Notes under the pieces: generated by a model | Database searches by the model: none | What the model was told of the DNA's origin: nothing | What the model saw: only the letters and a program-made list of their open reading frames with translations | Position numbers and translations under genes: made by a program | Assembly: GCA_003427395.1 (NCBI GenBank) | Contig: BFEA01000102.1 | Location: forward strand, 1,093,232-1,115,364 | Direction: 5' to 3' | DNA: 22,133 bases | Source: Chara braunii | Taxonomy: Eukaryota; Streptophyta; Charophyceae; Charales; Characeae | Part shown: piece after piece, positions 9,987-18,730 of the stretch | Layout of the letters: each line of letters begins with the position of its first letter | How positions within the stretch are numbered: position 1 is the first letter of the stretch

Positions 9987-10634
9987 CCGAAGTTTCCCAA
10001 GCACTCCAAGGAACGGAAACTTCACTCCAGCATGCTGGTGGAGGTAGGAGATGCCCCGGGCACGTGGTTCATCATCGACCCCAAGTACGATGGGTGGGTC
10101 TTCGATGATAACCTGGATGACCCAGATTGGGTATGGCATTACACGGACCAGGAGCCAACAGTTAAAAAAAACAGCATTTTCCCCCCTGCAGACAGTAGAT
10201 GGCAAAAAAAAGCGACGGGAAAACGTATTGGGAATCCAACGAAAATCACTATGGATCCGCTGCTCGATTCTCTCGTGAGCAGGGAAGAGAAAGCGAGAGA
10301 AAATCTGCTATGGGATCTAGACTCAATTAGAGAACAGACTGAAGAACACTACTCCAAAGAACCAACAGCCTTTCAAGAGTTGCTCAAACGAAAGGAACAA
10401 GAGTCTCTCCAGGGCCTATCCAAACGCACGTTGGATGAAGACGACACACTGGAAAAAACGGAAGTGGGTCTCAAGCGGAAAAAAAAGAGGGAATGAGAAA
10501 CAGAAACAGGGAAGGAACAGCCCCCAGCAAAAGGACTGAAGAGGGGTACAAACTCTGATTCTGCTAGCGCTGACAAGGACAGCAAAGACAGCGGCGATGA
10601 GAGAGGGACCAGTGGAACAACCTCAGATAGCAAG

Positions 10635-10664
10635 TCTGAGTCTGAGTCTGAGTCTGAGTCTGAG
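10635..10664 (+). repeat. In-frame (TCTGAG)5 hexanucleotide repeat
   Basis: Five perfect copies encode Ser-Glu repeats in ORF1. Copy A has a single equivalent (STSESQRS), so the tract expanded in copy B while staying in frame. Confidence 0.9.
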
Positions 10665-11998
10665 TCTCAACGGTCTCTCCAATGGTTGAAGGAGTACGTG
10701 GAGAAAGCCAAAAGGGAAAGAGACCACACTTTTGACATTAGAGCAGCCTGCCTAAAGCACGTTGAGAGGTCTCAAAAAAACGGAAAGGACGACAAGAAGG
10801 GATCGGTGGCTGGCATTGAGAAATCGGCCAACCAATATGACATAGTGAAGAGAGAAAAGGCGGACGAAGAAAGAGCAGAAAATTTTTCTGAATACACAGA
10901 GTTCAGGTATGCAGAAAAGAAAAGGGCAAGAGAATAAGGTTTGACAGACAAGGACAAAAAAGTCCTCAACACCAACAACTCGTTCCAGGATCTGCGTCCC
11001 AAAAAATGGAAGACAACAAAGAATCAGAGAAAAAAAGGATCGCATGCAGATTTACAATCTGATCAGACAGAATTCGAAGAGGAATCGGCACACGCTGCAT
11101 TAGAGAAAGAAGTGGTTGTGATAGTGGCACAGACAGAAAAGCTGGTGAAGTTGAACGCTGAGTATACCCCAGAGTTCACCTCCCTCCAACACATCGCCGA
11201 TGGCAAGGCTCCCCATGTTGTGGACTAGGCCAAATCAGCAAGACTCACGTTGATGGGCACCCGCCCGCTGATAGCAGCCAGATACATGGAAAAGGAGCTT
11301 GAATGGCAGGTGGCTACAGATGTGTCCTTCACGATCCCCAGGGTAGAGGAAGGCCAGAATGTAGCCTAAATTCTCCAAGAACAGGTAACAGAGGACTTCC
11401 CACTGGACCTGTATGAAACGAGGGAGTCAATCAGCCAGTCGGAGGTCAGTTCCTCCCAAACAGAACACGGCAAGCAGCAGGATCAGCAAATGGAGGAAGA
11501 ACGGCATGCCCCCGGCGCCTTCTCCCCCTTGATAGCCAAAATGTCAGTCAACACCAAGCTCAAAAGTGGGATGACATAGAGACCATGGAGGACAGTCACA
11601 GCGATACCATATAGCGTGCTAGCAGGCCAAGGCATTCCAGCAGAATTGCTGGCGGCCTCAGTGGCACAACTCCTGAGCGCGGGAACTCTTTGTGGTGACA
11701 GCGACCTAGAATCAAGAGCCGTCACGATGGACTTGGACAGGTTCTACAGGAGTGACTGCTCCGAGGACGACATGGAAGAATGGCACGAGGAAGAGGAAGA
11801 CAGTGGTTCAAAGTTGAGCCTTTCCTCGAACCAGGGAGGCAATGCAAGTATTGGATAGTATAAGATGGATGACACGACAACCAAGACAGAGCAGGATCCG
11901 CCAAACAGCACCACATCAGCTATGGAGGCGACTGATCCGGACCTCTCTTAAATAACCCAGGCTCATTAATCTTGCACCATTGACCCTCCAACTCGCCA

Positions 11999-13298
11999 AT
12001 GATTGAAGTTTTTAGGAACAGGGCGAATGCAAGGGAGGCCTGTGTGAATTGGAGGACACAAGGAATACTCATCAGAAGCTGGAATGTAAATGGATTGGGC
12101 AACATACTGGATAAAGAAGAGAAAATGAACGACATAATCAAAGCGTTGACAATCCATGCAAACAAACCAGCCGATACAATCCTTTTGCAGGAAACCCACC
12201 TCACCTTATCTATTGAACACAACAGAATCCGTCGAGTGCTGACAAGAAAGTAAGGGGGTGTCAAAGTTCAAAAATGGTCTTCAGACAATGCGTCGTGCAC
12301 AAAGGGTACAACTATCCTTACACCTAAATCCTCTTGCTTCTACACAACAAGCTCAGTAATAAACATGGAAACAGACACATCAAAAGGAAGATGGTGTTTG
12401 ATGGATCTACGATGGAAAGAAGAAGAAGTAAGGATAGTTAATCTATATGCACCAAACAACTCATCAGAAAGATCATCATTCATAACAGGCCTGAGTAATT
12501 TGATCCCCCCTCTATTGCCCTGCATCCTAGCAGGAGACTAGAATGCTACCCTGGACCCTACCACAGACCGCAATTCCAGATCAATGGCCAACCAACCCAC
12601 GCAAGAAGCAATCCCCATTCAGCATCTGATGGTGGATCGTAATCTGGTAGAACCTTTCCGCACTTTGCACGCGGGAGCAAGAGCCTTTATGTTAGTAAAG
12701 AAAAACCATGCCCAACACACCGCCTTCTCCTTTATACATTACTTCCTCATATTTGAGACATTAATGGGAACTGCCAAACAGGCAAAGATCCTTCCCCTCC
12801 AGTCGTATGCAGGTTTGGACCACAAACCCATTGAGCTTATCATCAACTTCGAACAATATGTAAAGAAAGCATCTAGCTTTCATAAATTGAACAACTCTCT
12901 TCTACTAAGCCAATCCTTCCAAACGGGAATCCTAGATTGTTGGCCGAACATGAGAGGCAGCTACCTTCCCATTCACGACAGGTGGGAATGATTCCAAGAA
13001 AGCTATTCCACCTTGTCCCAGACAGCAACTAAATTGTTAAAGAAATTGGCAAATGATAGGAAAACAGAGAAGAATTGCACTCGAGACTGCCTTAAAAATC
13101 GCGGAAGAAAATCTAGTCGATAACCCATCCTCCCCACTTTACACATATATTTTTCATAAGGCCAAAGATGGATTGTGTATGTGGAGATGGTGGGACTTTA
13201 AGGGGCTAGTGAGAATGAATGGGTACGAACTAAGTGAAACAATGTCAAAGCATTTTTTTACAAGAATCAAGACAAACGCAAGGTCCAGTTCAATAGAG
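11999..13298 (+). pseudogene. LINE B ORF2 fragment (endonuclease and linker only)
   Basis: The start MIEVFR is 47 nt after the ORF1 stop, as in copy A. Endonuclease motifs SWNVNGL, LQETH, NLYAPN, GD-stop-NATLDPT and LDHKPIEL are all readable in one frame. Stops lie at 12251-12253 (TAA), 12539-12541 (TAG, TGG in copy A) and 12989-12991 (TGA, TGG in copy A). One extra A near 13060-13064 shifts the frame, after which MWRWWDFKG and SKHFFTRIK continue to 13298. A 9-nt in-frame gap relative to copy A lies near 13208. The fifth block reads SFIHYFLI, with H replacing the expected catalytic-site D. The fragment ends where the LTR element begins. Confidence 0.85.
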
Positions 13299-13923
13299 TG
13301 TGACGAACCAATTTCTGTTCCGCGCGATTTTCTGCGCGATGACAATGAGGGGTCCTAAGATGGGAAGGTCGGGCCAATTACGGGAGATCGGGATTGAGGG
13401 GAAATTGCATCGGTGTCCTCGCTTCTTCGTCTTTTTGCGTCGCTTCTTTTCGGATGGCTGGGTTCAGGGCTGGGCAAGTCCTGGGATGATCGGTTGAGTG
13501 GCGCGCCGATGTGTGCGTGAGTAATAATGGTTGGCGTCGTCTCTTTTTGTTCTGGCTGTCGGATCTTAGGCGCGGAGATCGCGCGGGAATTTTGCTTCGT
13601 TCTTTTCAAATTTTCTTTTCCTTTTTGAATCTTGTCGAGCCTTGACGGCTCTCGGAACTTCGGACTTTCCTTTCGGAATTTATGCTTTTTGCATTTTTCG
13701 CGTTAGATAGGAAGTTAGGAATTTAGGATTTCCTTTTGCCGTGCAACGCCTTCTGCTTGCGCGCTTCTTTTTGCGGCTGCAACGGAGCTCTGATTAGTCG
13801 GCGCCCTTAATCTTGCAAGTAACTGTAATTTTGGGAGGGCGCCATTGTAACTGTATCTTTCCTCTTGGGCTTCATCTTTCCCGCTATCTCTTTCCCTTTT
13901 GCTGTGCCTAGTTAGCTCGCGGC

Positions 13924-13987
13924 CTGCATGCTCGGATCGATGCGTGGGGAGTGGCTACGTCCCCCACGCCGCGATCTGGCCATGCAG
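13924..13987. repeat. Hairpin-forming inverted repeat inside the LTR
   Basis: CTGCATG (13924-13930) pairs with CATGCAG (13981-13987), GATCG (13935-13939) with CGATC (13972-13976), and GCGTGGGG (13942-13949) with CCCCACGC (13962-13969). That is 20 pairs with two small internal loops and a 12-nt loop. It lies about 75-140 bp upstream of the first TATA-like site, where a U3 regulatory structure could be. Confidence 0.7.
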
Positions 13988-14061
13988 AAAGTAGGCGCTC
14001 CCTCCCTTGAACTCCTTTCTAAGTCCTTGCAATTCCGTGTTCTTCGCGCATGCATGCACGC

Positions 14062-14068
14062 TATAAAT
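14062..14068 (+). promoter_or_regulatory. TATA-like box in the putative LTR
   Basis: TATAAAT is followed by TTCGGCTGCGCGAG. If used, transcription would start near 14090-14100, making this the U3/R boundary region. It is a match only to the general TATA consensus. Confidence 0.4.
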
Positions 14069-14372
14069 TTCGGCTGCGCGAGTAGATAGCTCTCTTAACC
14101 AGTTGTTGGAAGCTCCGGGTAACGCGATCAGTGAGGGTCGGCTCACGAGCGAAGTAAGAGGTGAGTTGAAGTGGGAGTCGGGCGACCCGACGAGCTGGTG
14201 CCGAATGTGCGAGGTTGACGCGTGGGGCTGCGCGCGGGCGAACCTGACGGGTGCAGGAGGATTAAGCGGGGTGACGACGGACTGTCCGCATCAGAGAGAG
14301 AGAAAGAGGAAGAGAGAGCTGAGGTTGATAGGCGTGGATTTGCAATTTTCTTTGTCTTTTCCTTAAGTTTTG

Positions 14373-14379
14373 TATATAA
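14373..14379 (+). promoter_or_regulatory. Second TATA-like box, similar context
   Basis: TATATAA is followed by GTTTTGATTTCGGCTCGAGC, which resembles the sequence after the first box (ATTTCGGCT then CGAG). The two modules may be a duplicated promoter segment about 310 bp apart. Confidence 0.35.
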
Positions 14380-14911
14380 GTTTTGATTTCGGCTCGAGCG
14401 ATTCGCTCTCATTTCCCTTCGGCATCTTTGTTTCAATATTGGTCCTTGTATGATGTCTCATTCTGCCTCGGTCCTCCCTCTTTTGTGTATATGGGATGAA
14501 CTGATTCGGATGGAATGATATGTTTGTCGTTTTTGCCTAGTCATCATCATCGCTTGTCACTTTGATCCGCCGTTGTTATGGTATGAGTTCTGATGTTGTT
14601 GCGATGTCTGATGTGTGACGACATCCTGCATGTTCGGGAATGATTGCTTGTGGGACCACTGAGTGATTAGATGATTGGATAGTTATCCATGACACATAGT
14701 GATTTTGCATGAAGGATTAGAACTCTCACTTTTGCGTAAGCATAACGCACAGACTCGGGTGCAAGCGAACACCTCGCGTGGATGTGTGTAAGCGCGATCT
14801 GAATTGCGCGGCCTACATGTGTCCACACGCGGCGAGTCGCGGTCATTGGCGAACCTGGCACCTCCGGTATCGGGATAGGCGAGGAATTTTCCACTATGCC
14901 GCAGTGACAAG

Positions 14912-15481
14912 ATGACGTACACATGGGACTCACGGTACTTCGAGCCCTGGGAAGAAGAACAATATCGTAGGTGGAGATACCCGGAATTTCCCTGCCTAAC
15001 CGAGAACCGATTGTGCCCTAGGGAGTTCCACTGTGCCGTAACCAGTGATCCAAGGTGCCCCAATTACCCAACTACGTATAACACGCAATACTTCATATCC
15101 CCCGGCTTCGTCGTTATCGCTACCAATTTCCCTCCCTTCCGTCTCCTCCTCCCGTATCACCAACTCACGGTCGTACCGTGGAATTCCATCGCCCCGTATT
15201 GGCCCCGCACGCCATGCAGAAACTGCAGACGACACGGACACCGCCGAACCTTGGAACTTCGAAACCCAACCATAACGCGCGGCGACAGACGCCACGTGTC
15301 TGCACTTGAAGGTCCGACTCATAGGAATCGTAACCCTCACGGACGGGCCTCTCCCGAACCGCCATCACTAAAACAGGCGGATCGAACGGTCCCAGTTACA
15401 CCGCGCATACCATCTGCCTTATGCTGTGCGACGCCAAATAGACCGGAGATAACCTGTCCCTTAGCCCTATTGCGCCTATGA
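14912..15481 (+). CDS. Uncharacterised 189-codon open frame upstream of the PBS
   Basis: I do not recognise this product. It begins ATG at 14912 and is open for 189 codons. The N-terminus is rich in W, Y, R and E (MTYTWDSRYFEPWEEEQYRR). A CRNCRRHGH stretch near residues 103-111 resembles the first half of a zinc knuckle but lacks the final cysteine. It lies inside the putative LTR, upstream of the PBS and in the same frame number as gag. A minus-strand frame of 114 codons overlaps it (14996-15340), so openness alone is weak evidence for coding. It could be an accessory LTR-encoded frame, an upstream ORF in the leader, or chance in GC-rich sequence. Confidence 0.3.
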   Translation: MTYTWDSRYFEPWEEEQYRRWRYPEFPCLTENRLCPREFHCAVTSDPRCPNYPTTYNTQYFISPGFVVIATNFPPFRLLLPYHQLTVVPWNSIAPYWPRTPCRNCRRHGHRRTLELRNPTITRGDRRHVSALEGPTHRNRNPHGRASPEPPSLKQADRTVPVTPRIPSALCCATPNRPEITCPLALLRL

Positions 15482-15621
15482 CCCTGAAACCCCGCCACAG
15501 AAGATCTCAGTTCTGACCTGGGACTCCAGCCCCACTTTCCCCAAAAATCCTTGCCACACCCCTTTTCGCACTTCCAGGCCCACATCCCACTCCGATCAGG
15601 AAGTCCCGCCAGGCATGAGGT

Positions 15622-15634
15622 TGGTATCGGAGCC
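15622..15634 (+). promoter_or_regulatory. Primer-binding site (initiator-Met tRNA type)
   Basis: TGGTATCGGAGCC matches the usual plant retrotransposon PBS TGGTATCAGAGCC with one change. That PBS is complementary to the 3' end of tRNA-iMet. It lies 6 nt after the putative LTR end and 148 nt before the gag ATG. Confidence 0.75.
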
Positions 15635-15781
15635 CGACACGTGGCACGGTTATAGGATTCGTAGGACGGTAACCAAGATCGAAGCGATCTGGCTAACAGG
15701 GGACGACCTCGACCGCGGAACGTGCATCAACGCAACCCCGTCGTCACCAGAAGCCGATCTGCGGCTCGACAGGCGGTCAAC

Positions 15782-16465
15782 ATGAACGCTAATCAACAAA
15801 ACCCCCAACAGAACCCGAATCCACAACAGAATCCTAATCAACCCGTACCACGAGCACGGACACCCATGATGCCACCCGATCTCTATCTGTTCGACCCTAC
15901 ACATCACCTTGTTGGAGCATGGCTGGCCACGCTCCGAGCTCAGCAGTATGATGACAACGAGGCACAGGTAAATATCCCCGCACGATTGGGAGGAGATGCC
16001 CATCGCTGGTTTAGCACCTATGTATGGGTCGATCTCCCGACATTCGAGCAAGATTTCCTAAGCCGATTTGATTATATCCATCCGGAGCAGGCCCTTTTTA
16101 TGATTAAAGATCGAGTTTTAAAACCCCTCGAATATGTCACTGAGTACCGAAACCGATTCTATCGAATGTTCGTAAAAGCTGAACGAGGCGAACAAGTAGG
16201 AAGAGATTTGTTCATCGACGGACTTCGCAGCCGAACGATGAGGGCGAAACTGCGAAAACAGTTCTCCCCCATCAATCACACGCTGCAACAGATCATGGCA
16301 GCCGCAGAAGAAATGGAACGAAAGTTCGCTGCGAGTTCCCCAGAAGGAAAAAATTATCCTTGCGAGGGAGACTCGTCCGAATTAGCAAGAGCTAAAGCTG
16401 AGCTGGCCGCGTTACAGAATAAATTCGAAAACATGGGGTTTGTGTCTGGCCGGTCACCTATCTAG
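15782..16465 (+). CDS. gag: Gag polyprotein, capsid part (Ty3/gypsy-like)
   Basis: Gag forms the virus-like particle in which the element RNA is packaged. The ATG at 15782 is the first in this frame after the PBS. Residues 1-35 are an N/Q/P-rich low-complexity head. The body, about residues 40-205, shows the retrotransposon gag pattern: a tryptophan-containing helix (AWLATLRAQQY), IPARLGGDAHRWF in the position of the usual L-x-G-x-A-x-x-W block, FEQDFLSRF, EYRNRFYRM and FIDGLRSRTMRAKL. The frame stops at TAG 16463-16465, while the nucleocapsid continues in the next frame from about 16462. A 1-nt loss in 16430-16461 is the likely cause. Upstream in-frame GTG at 15722 is possible but not needed. 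Confidence 0.8.
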   Translation: MNANQQNPQQNPNPQQNPNQPVPRARTPMMPPDLYLFDPTHHLVGAWLATLRAQQYDDNEAQVNIPARLGGDAHRWFSTYVWVDLPTFEQDFLSRFDYIHPEQALFMIKDRVLKPLEYVTEYRNRFYRMFVKAERGEQVGRDLFIDGLRSRTMRAKLRKQFSPINHTLQQIMAAAEEMERKFAASSPEGKNYPCEGDSSELARAKAELAALQNKFENMGFVSGRSPI

Positions 16466-16965
16466 AACAGATTACCCCCAAACGACCCACCCCGAGTGTG
16501 GTTGCAAGCATGCCCGTTCCAGTAATGACAGCACCCCCACCGCCAATCAAAAGTCCCGCACGACCAAACGAATCAACCGCCCTATTAGAACTAACCAAAA
16601 CACTGGTCAATCTGATTCAGGAAAGCAAAAAGGAACAACGTGAACACAACGCTCGAATTGAAGCGATGATGAGGTCGATGCGACCAATAGCGGTGCGTGC
16701 CGCGCCGCTTCAACACGGACTGGCTCCGGCACCGCCTCCCGCAGGGATCCCTGGCAACTTGAATGTCTGTTCCACGTGTCATCAACCAGGACACATAGCC
16801 CGGGATTGCCCTCATCGACCCCCACAACCACGAGTCGGGGCTGCACCGATAGCAGCAGCTCCAATTGCTAACGGGCCTGGACGTGTAGGAACATTAATGG
16901 AAGAAATGGAAGGAGGAGGAAGCACGTTAGCTACAATGGAGGAAGCCGCTGAGCTTATTCCATAG
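16462..16965 (+). CDS. Gag nucleocapsid part with CCHC knuckle
   Basis: This is the continuation of gag in the shifted frame. It has a proline-rich linker, an E/K-rich helix (about 16585-16680), and a classical knuckle CSTCHQPGHIARDC (C-x2-C-x4-H-x4-C) at 16768-16809 that binds nucleic acid. A Pro/Ala-rich stretch and an acidic tail (LMEEMEGGG) follow. It ends at TAG 16963-16965, but the frame stays open beyond this codon. The first ATG is 16498; the coding sequence was probably joined to the capsid part originally. Confidence 0.75.
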   Translation, partial: LEQITPKRPTPSVVASMPVPVMTAPPPPIKSPARPNESTALLELTKTLVNLIQESKKEQREHNARIEAMMRSMRPIAVRAAPLQHGLAPAPPPAGIPGNLNVCSTCHQPGHIARDCPHRPPQPRVGAAPIAAAPIANGPGRVGTLMEEMEGGGSTLATMEEAAELIP

Positions 16966-17640
16966 GATCAGTATGTAACGCTTGGTTACCCGGTGTCGAG
17001 CGCATCGGTCCCACACGGGGACCCTCCCGGCCGCGTCACGCAGGATTATGCAGGACTTGTCGCGGAGAGGTTTGCCGCTCTGACCGAGTGCGCCAGCCGT
17101 ACCTCTCGCGAGCCCCTACGACAGGACAGAGTCACGCGAGGCACCGCTACCTCCACCTGCGGGAGCTGTCACCATCCCTTAGGTGGGCGTATCCCTGCCG
17201 AGCTACTGAACCACATGAGAAAGTTTTTCGTATGCAATTGTAGAGGTGGCCCAGCCGAGGGCGTTTCTCGTTCGCTGTAGCATAGAGGGTTACGCGCGGT
17301 CGAACGCCCAAAGATCGAACCCGTACGCGAATCGCCGCACTGGGGGGCTGAAATCCCAAACGCGACTCGGCGTCGATCGACTAGGACGCACTACTCTCAC
17401 CACGCGCTACACCACGATACTCATACCTACCCACTCATTACATACAGAAACACACACAGATTGGCCGCCACAAACAACGCCACAACACCACAACTCCTAG
17501 CCCCTTCAGTATCCGACCCATACTTTTACGCAACAGAACCAGACAGGCGTCGTGTGCTGGGTTTCCGTATAAGAGTCGAGCGAGCGCATGGCCTCCTCAT
17601 GACAACCAGCCATGCAGGCATTCGCAAGCATTCGCGCTGA
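16966..17640 (+). pseudogene. Possible polyprotein extension in the gag frame, two ambers
   Basis: The nucleocapsid frame continues after TAG 16963-16965 for 104 codons to TAG 17278-17280 and then 119 more to TGA 17638-17640. The first segment has CGSC and CNC cysteine pairs (17160-17171 and 17233-17241) around a basic stretch. No retropepsin motif (D-T/S-G-A) or RT motif is visible, so I cannot name it. It may be a degenerate post-gag region. Confidence 0.35.
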
Positions 17641-18507
17641 TGGGGTACTCTGATGCACTCGTAGCCTTGCGGCCCTTGATAACTTCGAGGGTTGCCCCAA
17701 AGCGTGCGGGGTAAGACGGCCCCTAGGGCAGGAAGGGAATTGGAGTGGTGGTGAGTTGTCTGGCGCACCACCGACAACACGCTAACCCTTCCGCCTGGGG
17801 CTCTATCGTTCCACCAAAATAAACTCCAACGAGGATAAAACAACTACCCTTAGCATCATCAAGAAATACATTGTCGGGATTAGCCNTATAGNGGTTACCC
17901 GAACGCACATTTATTACCACCCCATTGAAACGAGAACANAACCGTCTCACTCAAACAAGTGGGTTGTNGGGTAGTTCACTCTCACAACAGTTGTGTGGTT
18001 TGCNCATCTGANTCCAANACACGATNACTCAACATAACCCAGATGATACTCTTCCATACATACCTGCAATCACATCACAGCATCAACCAAGATCCACGNA
18101 CTACACGGAGTCAACTCCAACCAACCTNTCCACTCACCCCCTGTGCTTTAGCCATGCAAGCCCNAACCTCCAGCCAACCANCCATAATTAAGTACTCAGT
18201 ANCTCTGTTAAATGNCCATTCAATAAAAGTNNGGGTGAAACCTTAACAAAACAAATAAAATCACCAGGGCTAAAGCCTTTTAAGGATGAGTATTGAGGGT
18301 GGGTCGTAGCTGAGTCGTAAACCGACGGATCGGCAACCGACCTGTTATCAGTGATAACAGAAAAGTAGTCAGGCTGACCAAGTCAGACCTTCCAATAAAC
18401 GCACAGGCCTGCACCACAGCACAGGTCAAAGGGAATTTACTCCTACGTTCAGCTCAGGCGAAGAGCACTCCTCACATCCTAACTCCTCTACCTGACTGAA
18501 AATATTT
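17641..18507. other. Unassigned sequence containing scattered N bases
   Basis: No gene is supported. Sixteen N calls lie at 17886, 17892, 17939, 17968, 18004, 18012, 18018, 18026, 18099, 18128, 18164, 18181, 18202, 18215, 18231 and 18232. They mark low-quality consensus. A junction or collapsed repeat may lie here, so links between the gag element and the sequence to the right should be treated cautiously. Confidence 0.7.
18342..18360. repeat. Perfect 9+1+9 palindrome
   Basis: CTGTTATCAGTGATAACAG consists of CTGTTATCA and its exact reverse complement around a central G. It could be a dimer-binding site or a small hairpin; no context decides. Confidence 0.8.
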
Positions 18508-18634
18508 TAACTCCTCTATTTTTACGAAATTTCGGCAGCGCTTCCCGTAGAAAAAGTGCTTTCCCATAATTTCTACGAGCCCAAAATGACTAACTCCTTC
18601 AGTTTTGCAGAAATTTCGGCAGCGCTTCCCGTAG
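18508..18634 (+). repeat. Tandem repeat, about 84-bp period
   Basis: TTTCGGCAGCGCTTCCCGTA appears at 18530-18549 and 18614-18633 within longer copies that start TAACTCCT (18508 and 18591). A third partial start, CTAACTCCTCTACC, lies near 18479. Between them is a TTTCTACGAG-type diverged segment. From memory, TTTCGGCAG...TCCC words occur in plant gypsy LTRs, which would suggest an LTR relic, but I cannot confirm this. Confidence 0.75.
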
Positions 18635-18730
18635 GGACAGGAGGCTACCAAGATTTATACAGAGCTGAAACTAGAAATACAAGACAAAACTATACTTGGG
18701 ATTAATCTCTGATCTCTGTCTGGTAGCTCA

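Larger units (their letters stand above)
9204..11951 (+). pseudogene. LINE B ORF1 (about 915 codons, one frame, six premature stops)
   Basis: This is the RNA-binding ORF1 protein of the LINE. It stays in a single frame from ATG 9204 to TAA 11949-11951 with no indel frameshift. It is broken by stops at 10494 (TGA), 10935 (TAA), 11226 (TAG), 11367 (TAA), 11577 (TAG) and 11856 (TAG). The first 430 codons are open. They comprise an N-terminal domain without clear family resemblance (residues 1-155), a conserved region shared with copy A, a CCHC knuckle (residues 246-261) and a basic stretch (KRKKKRE). Next come an acidic Ser-Glu region, a K/E-rich segment and an acidic C-terminus. An upstream ATG at 9109 opens 33 codons (MSAPTTAKRPP...) in another frame, and its TGA overlaps ATG 9204. 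The original N-terminus could therefore be longer. Confidence 0.88.
9109..13298 (+). mobile_element. LINE copy B, same family as copy A, 3'-interrupted
   Basis: This second member of the LINE family has the full ORF1 N-terminus that copy A lacks. Its ORF2 ends abruptly at 13298, within the linker between endonuclease and RT. The last aligned bases correspond to about 3870 of copy A, and unrelated sequence with an LTR-like start follows. The rest of ORF2 is not found in this window. The left boundary is only a minimum, set at an ATG discussed under ORF1. Confidence 0.85.
13299..15615 (+). repeat. Putative 5' LTR (about 2.3 kb)
   Basis: The start TG at 13299 coincides with the exact end of LINE B homology. 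The end CA at 15614-15615 lies 6 nt before the PBS. Two TATA-like modules sit inside. Because no second LTR copy is present, the boundaries rest only on TG...CA and the PBS. The candidate 5-bp target-site copy on the left would be TAGAG (13294-13298), with no right copy to confirm it. Confidence 0.6.
13299..17640 (+). mobile_element. Ty3/gypsy-like LTR retrotransposon, 5' part (LTR, PBS, gag)
   Basis: Sequence beginning TGTGACGAACC interrupts LINE B, and such TGTxAC starts are typical of plant gypsy LTRs. A tRNA-iMet-type PBS at 15622 and a gag protein with a CCHC knuckle follow in the right order. No protease, RT, RNase H, integrase or 3' LTR can be found to 22133. The element is therefore truncated, disrupted by later insertion, or misassembled near the N-bearing zone. 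The right edge is set at the end of the last frame continuous with the nucleocapsid and is uncertain. Confidence 0.75.

Noticed and set aside
10494-11858. Variant genetic code (TAA/TAG as Gln) to explain stops in LINE B ORF1
   Set aside because: Only one stop (10935) aligns with Gln in copy A; the others align with Ser, Trp, Glu or unrelated codons, and a TGA is also present.
14996-15340. Minus-strand 114-codon gene antisense to the LTR frame
   Set aside because: Overlaps the 189-codon plus frame; one is probably a shadow in GC-rich DNA, and neither has a recognised domain.
17723-17950. RNase H-like fragment on the minus strand (IEPQAEGLACC)
   Set aside because: A single AE-like word is not enough, the frame contains Ns, and no catalytic Asp pattern follows.
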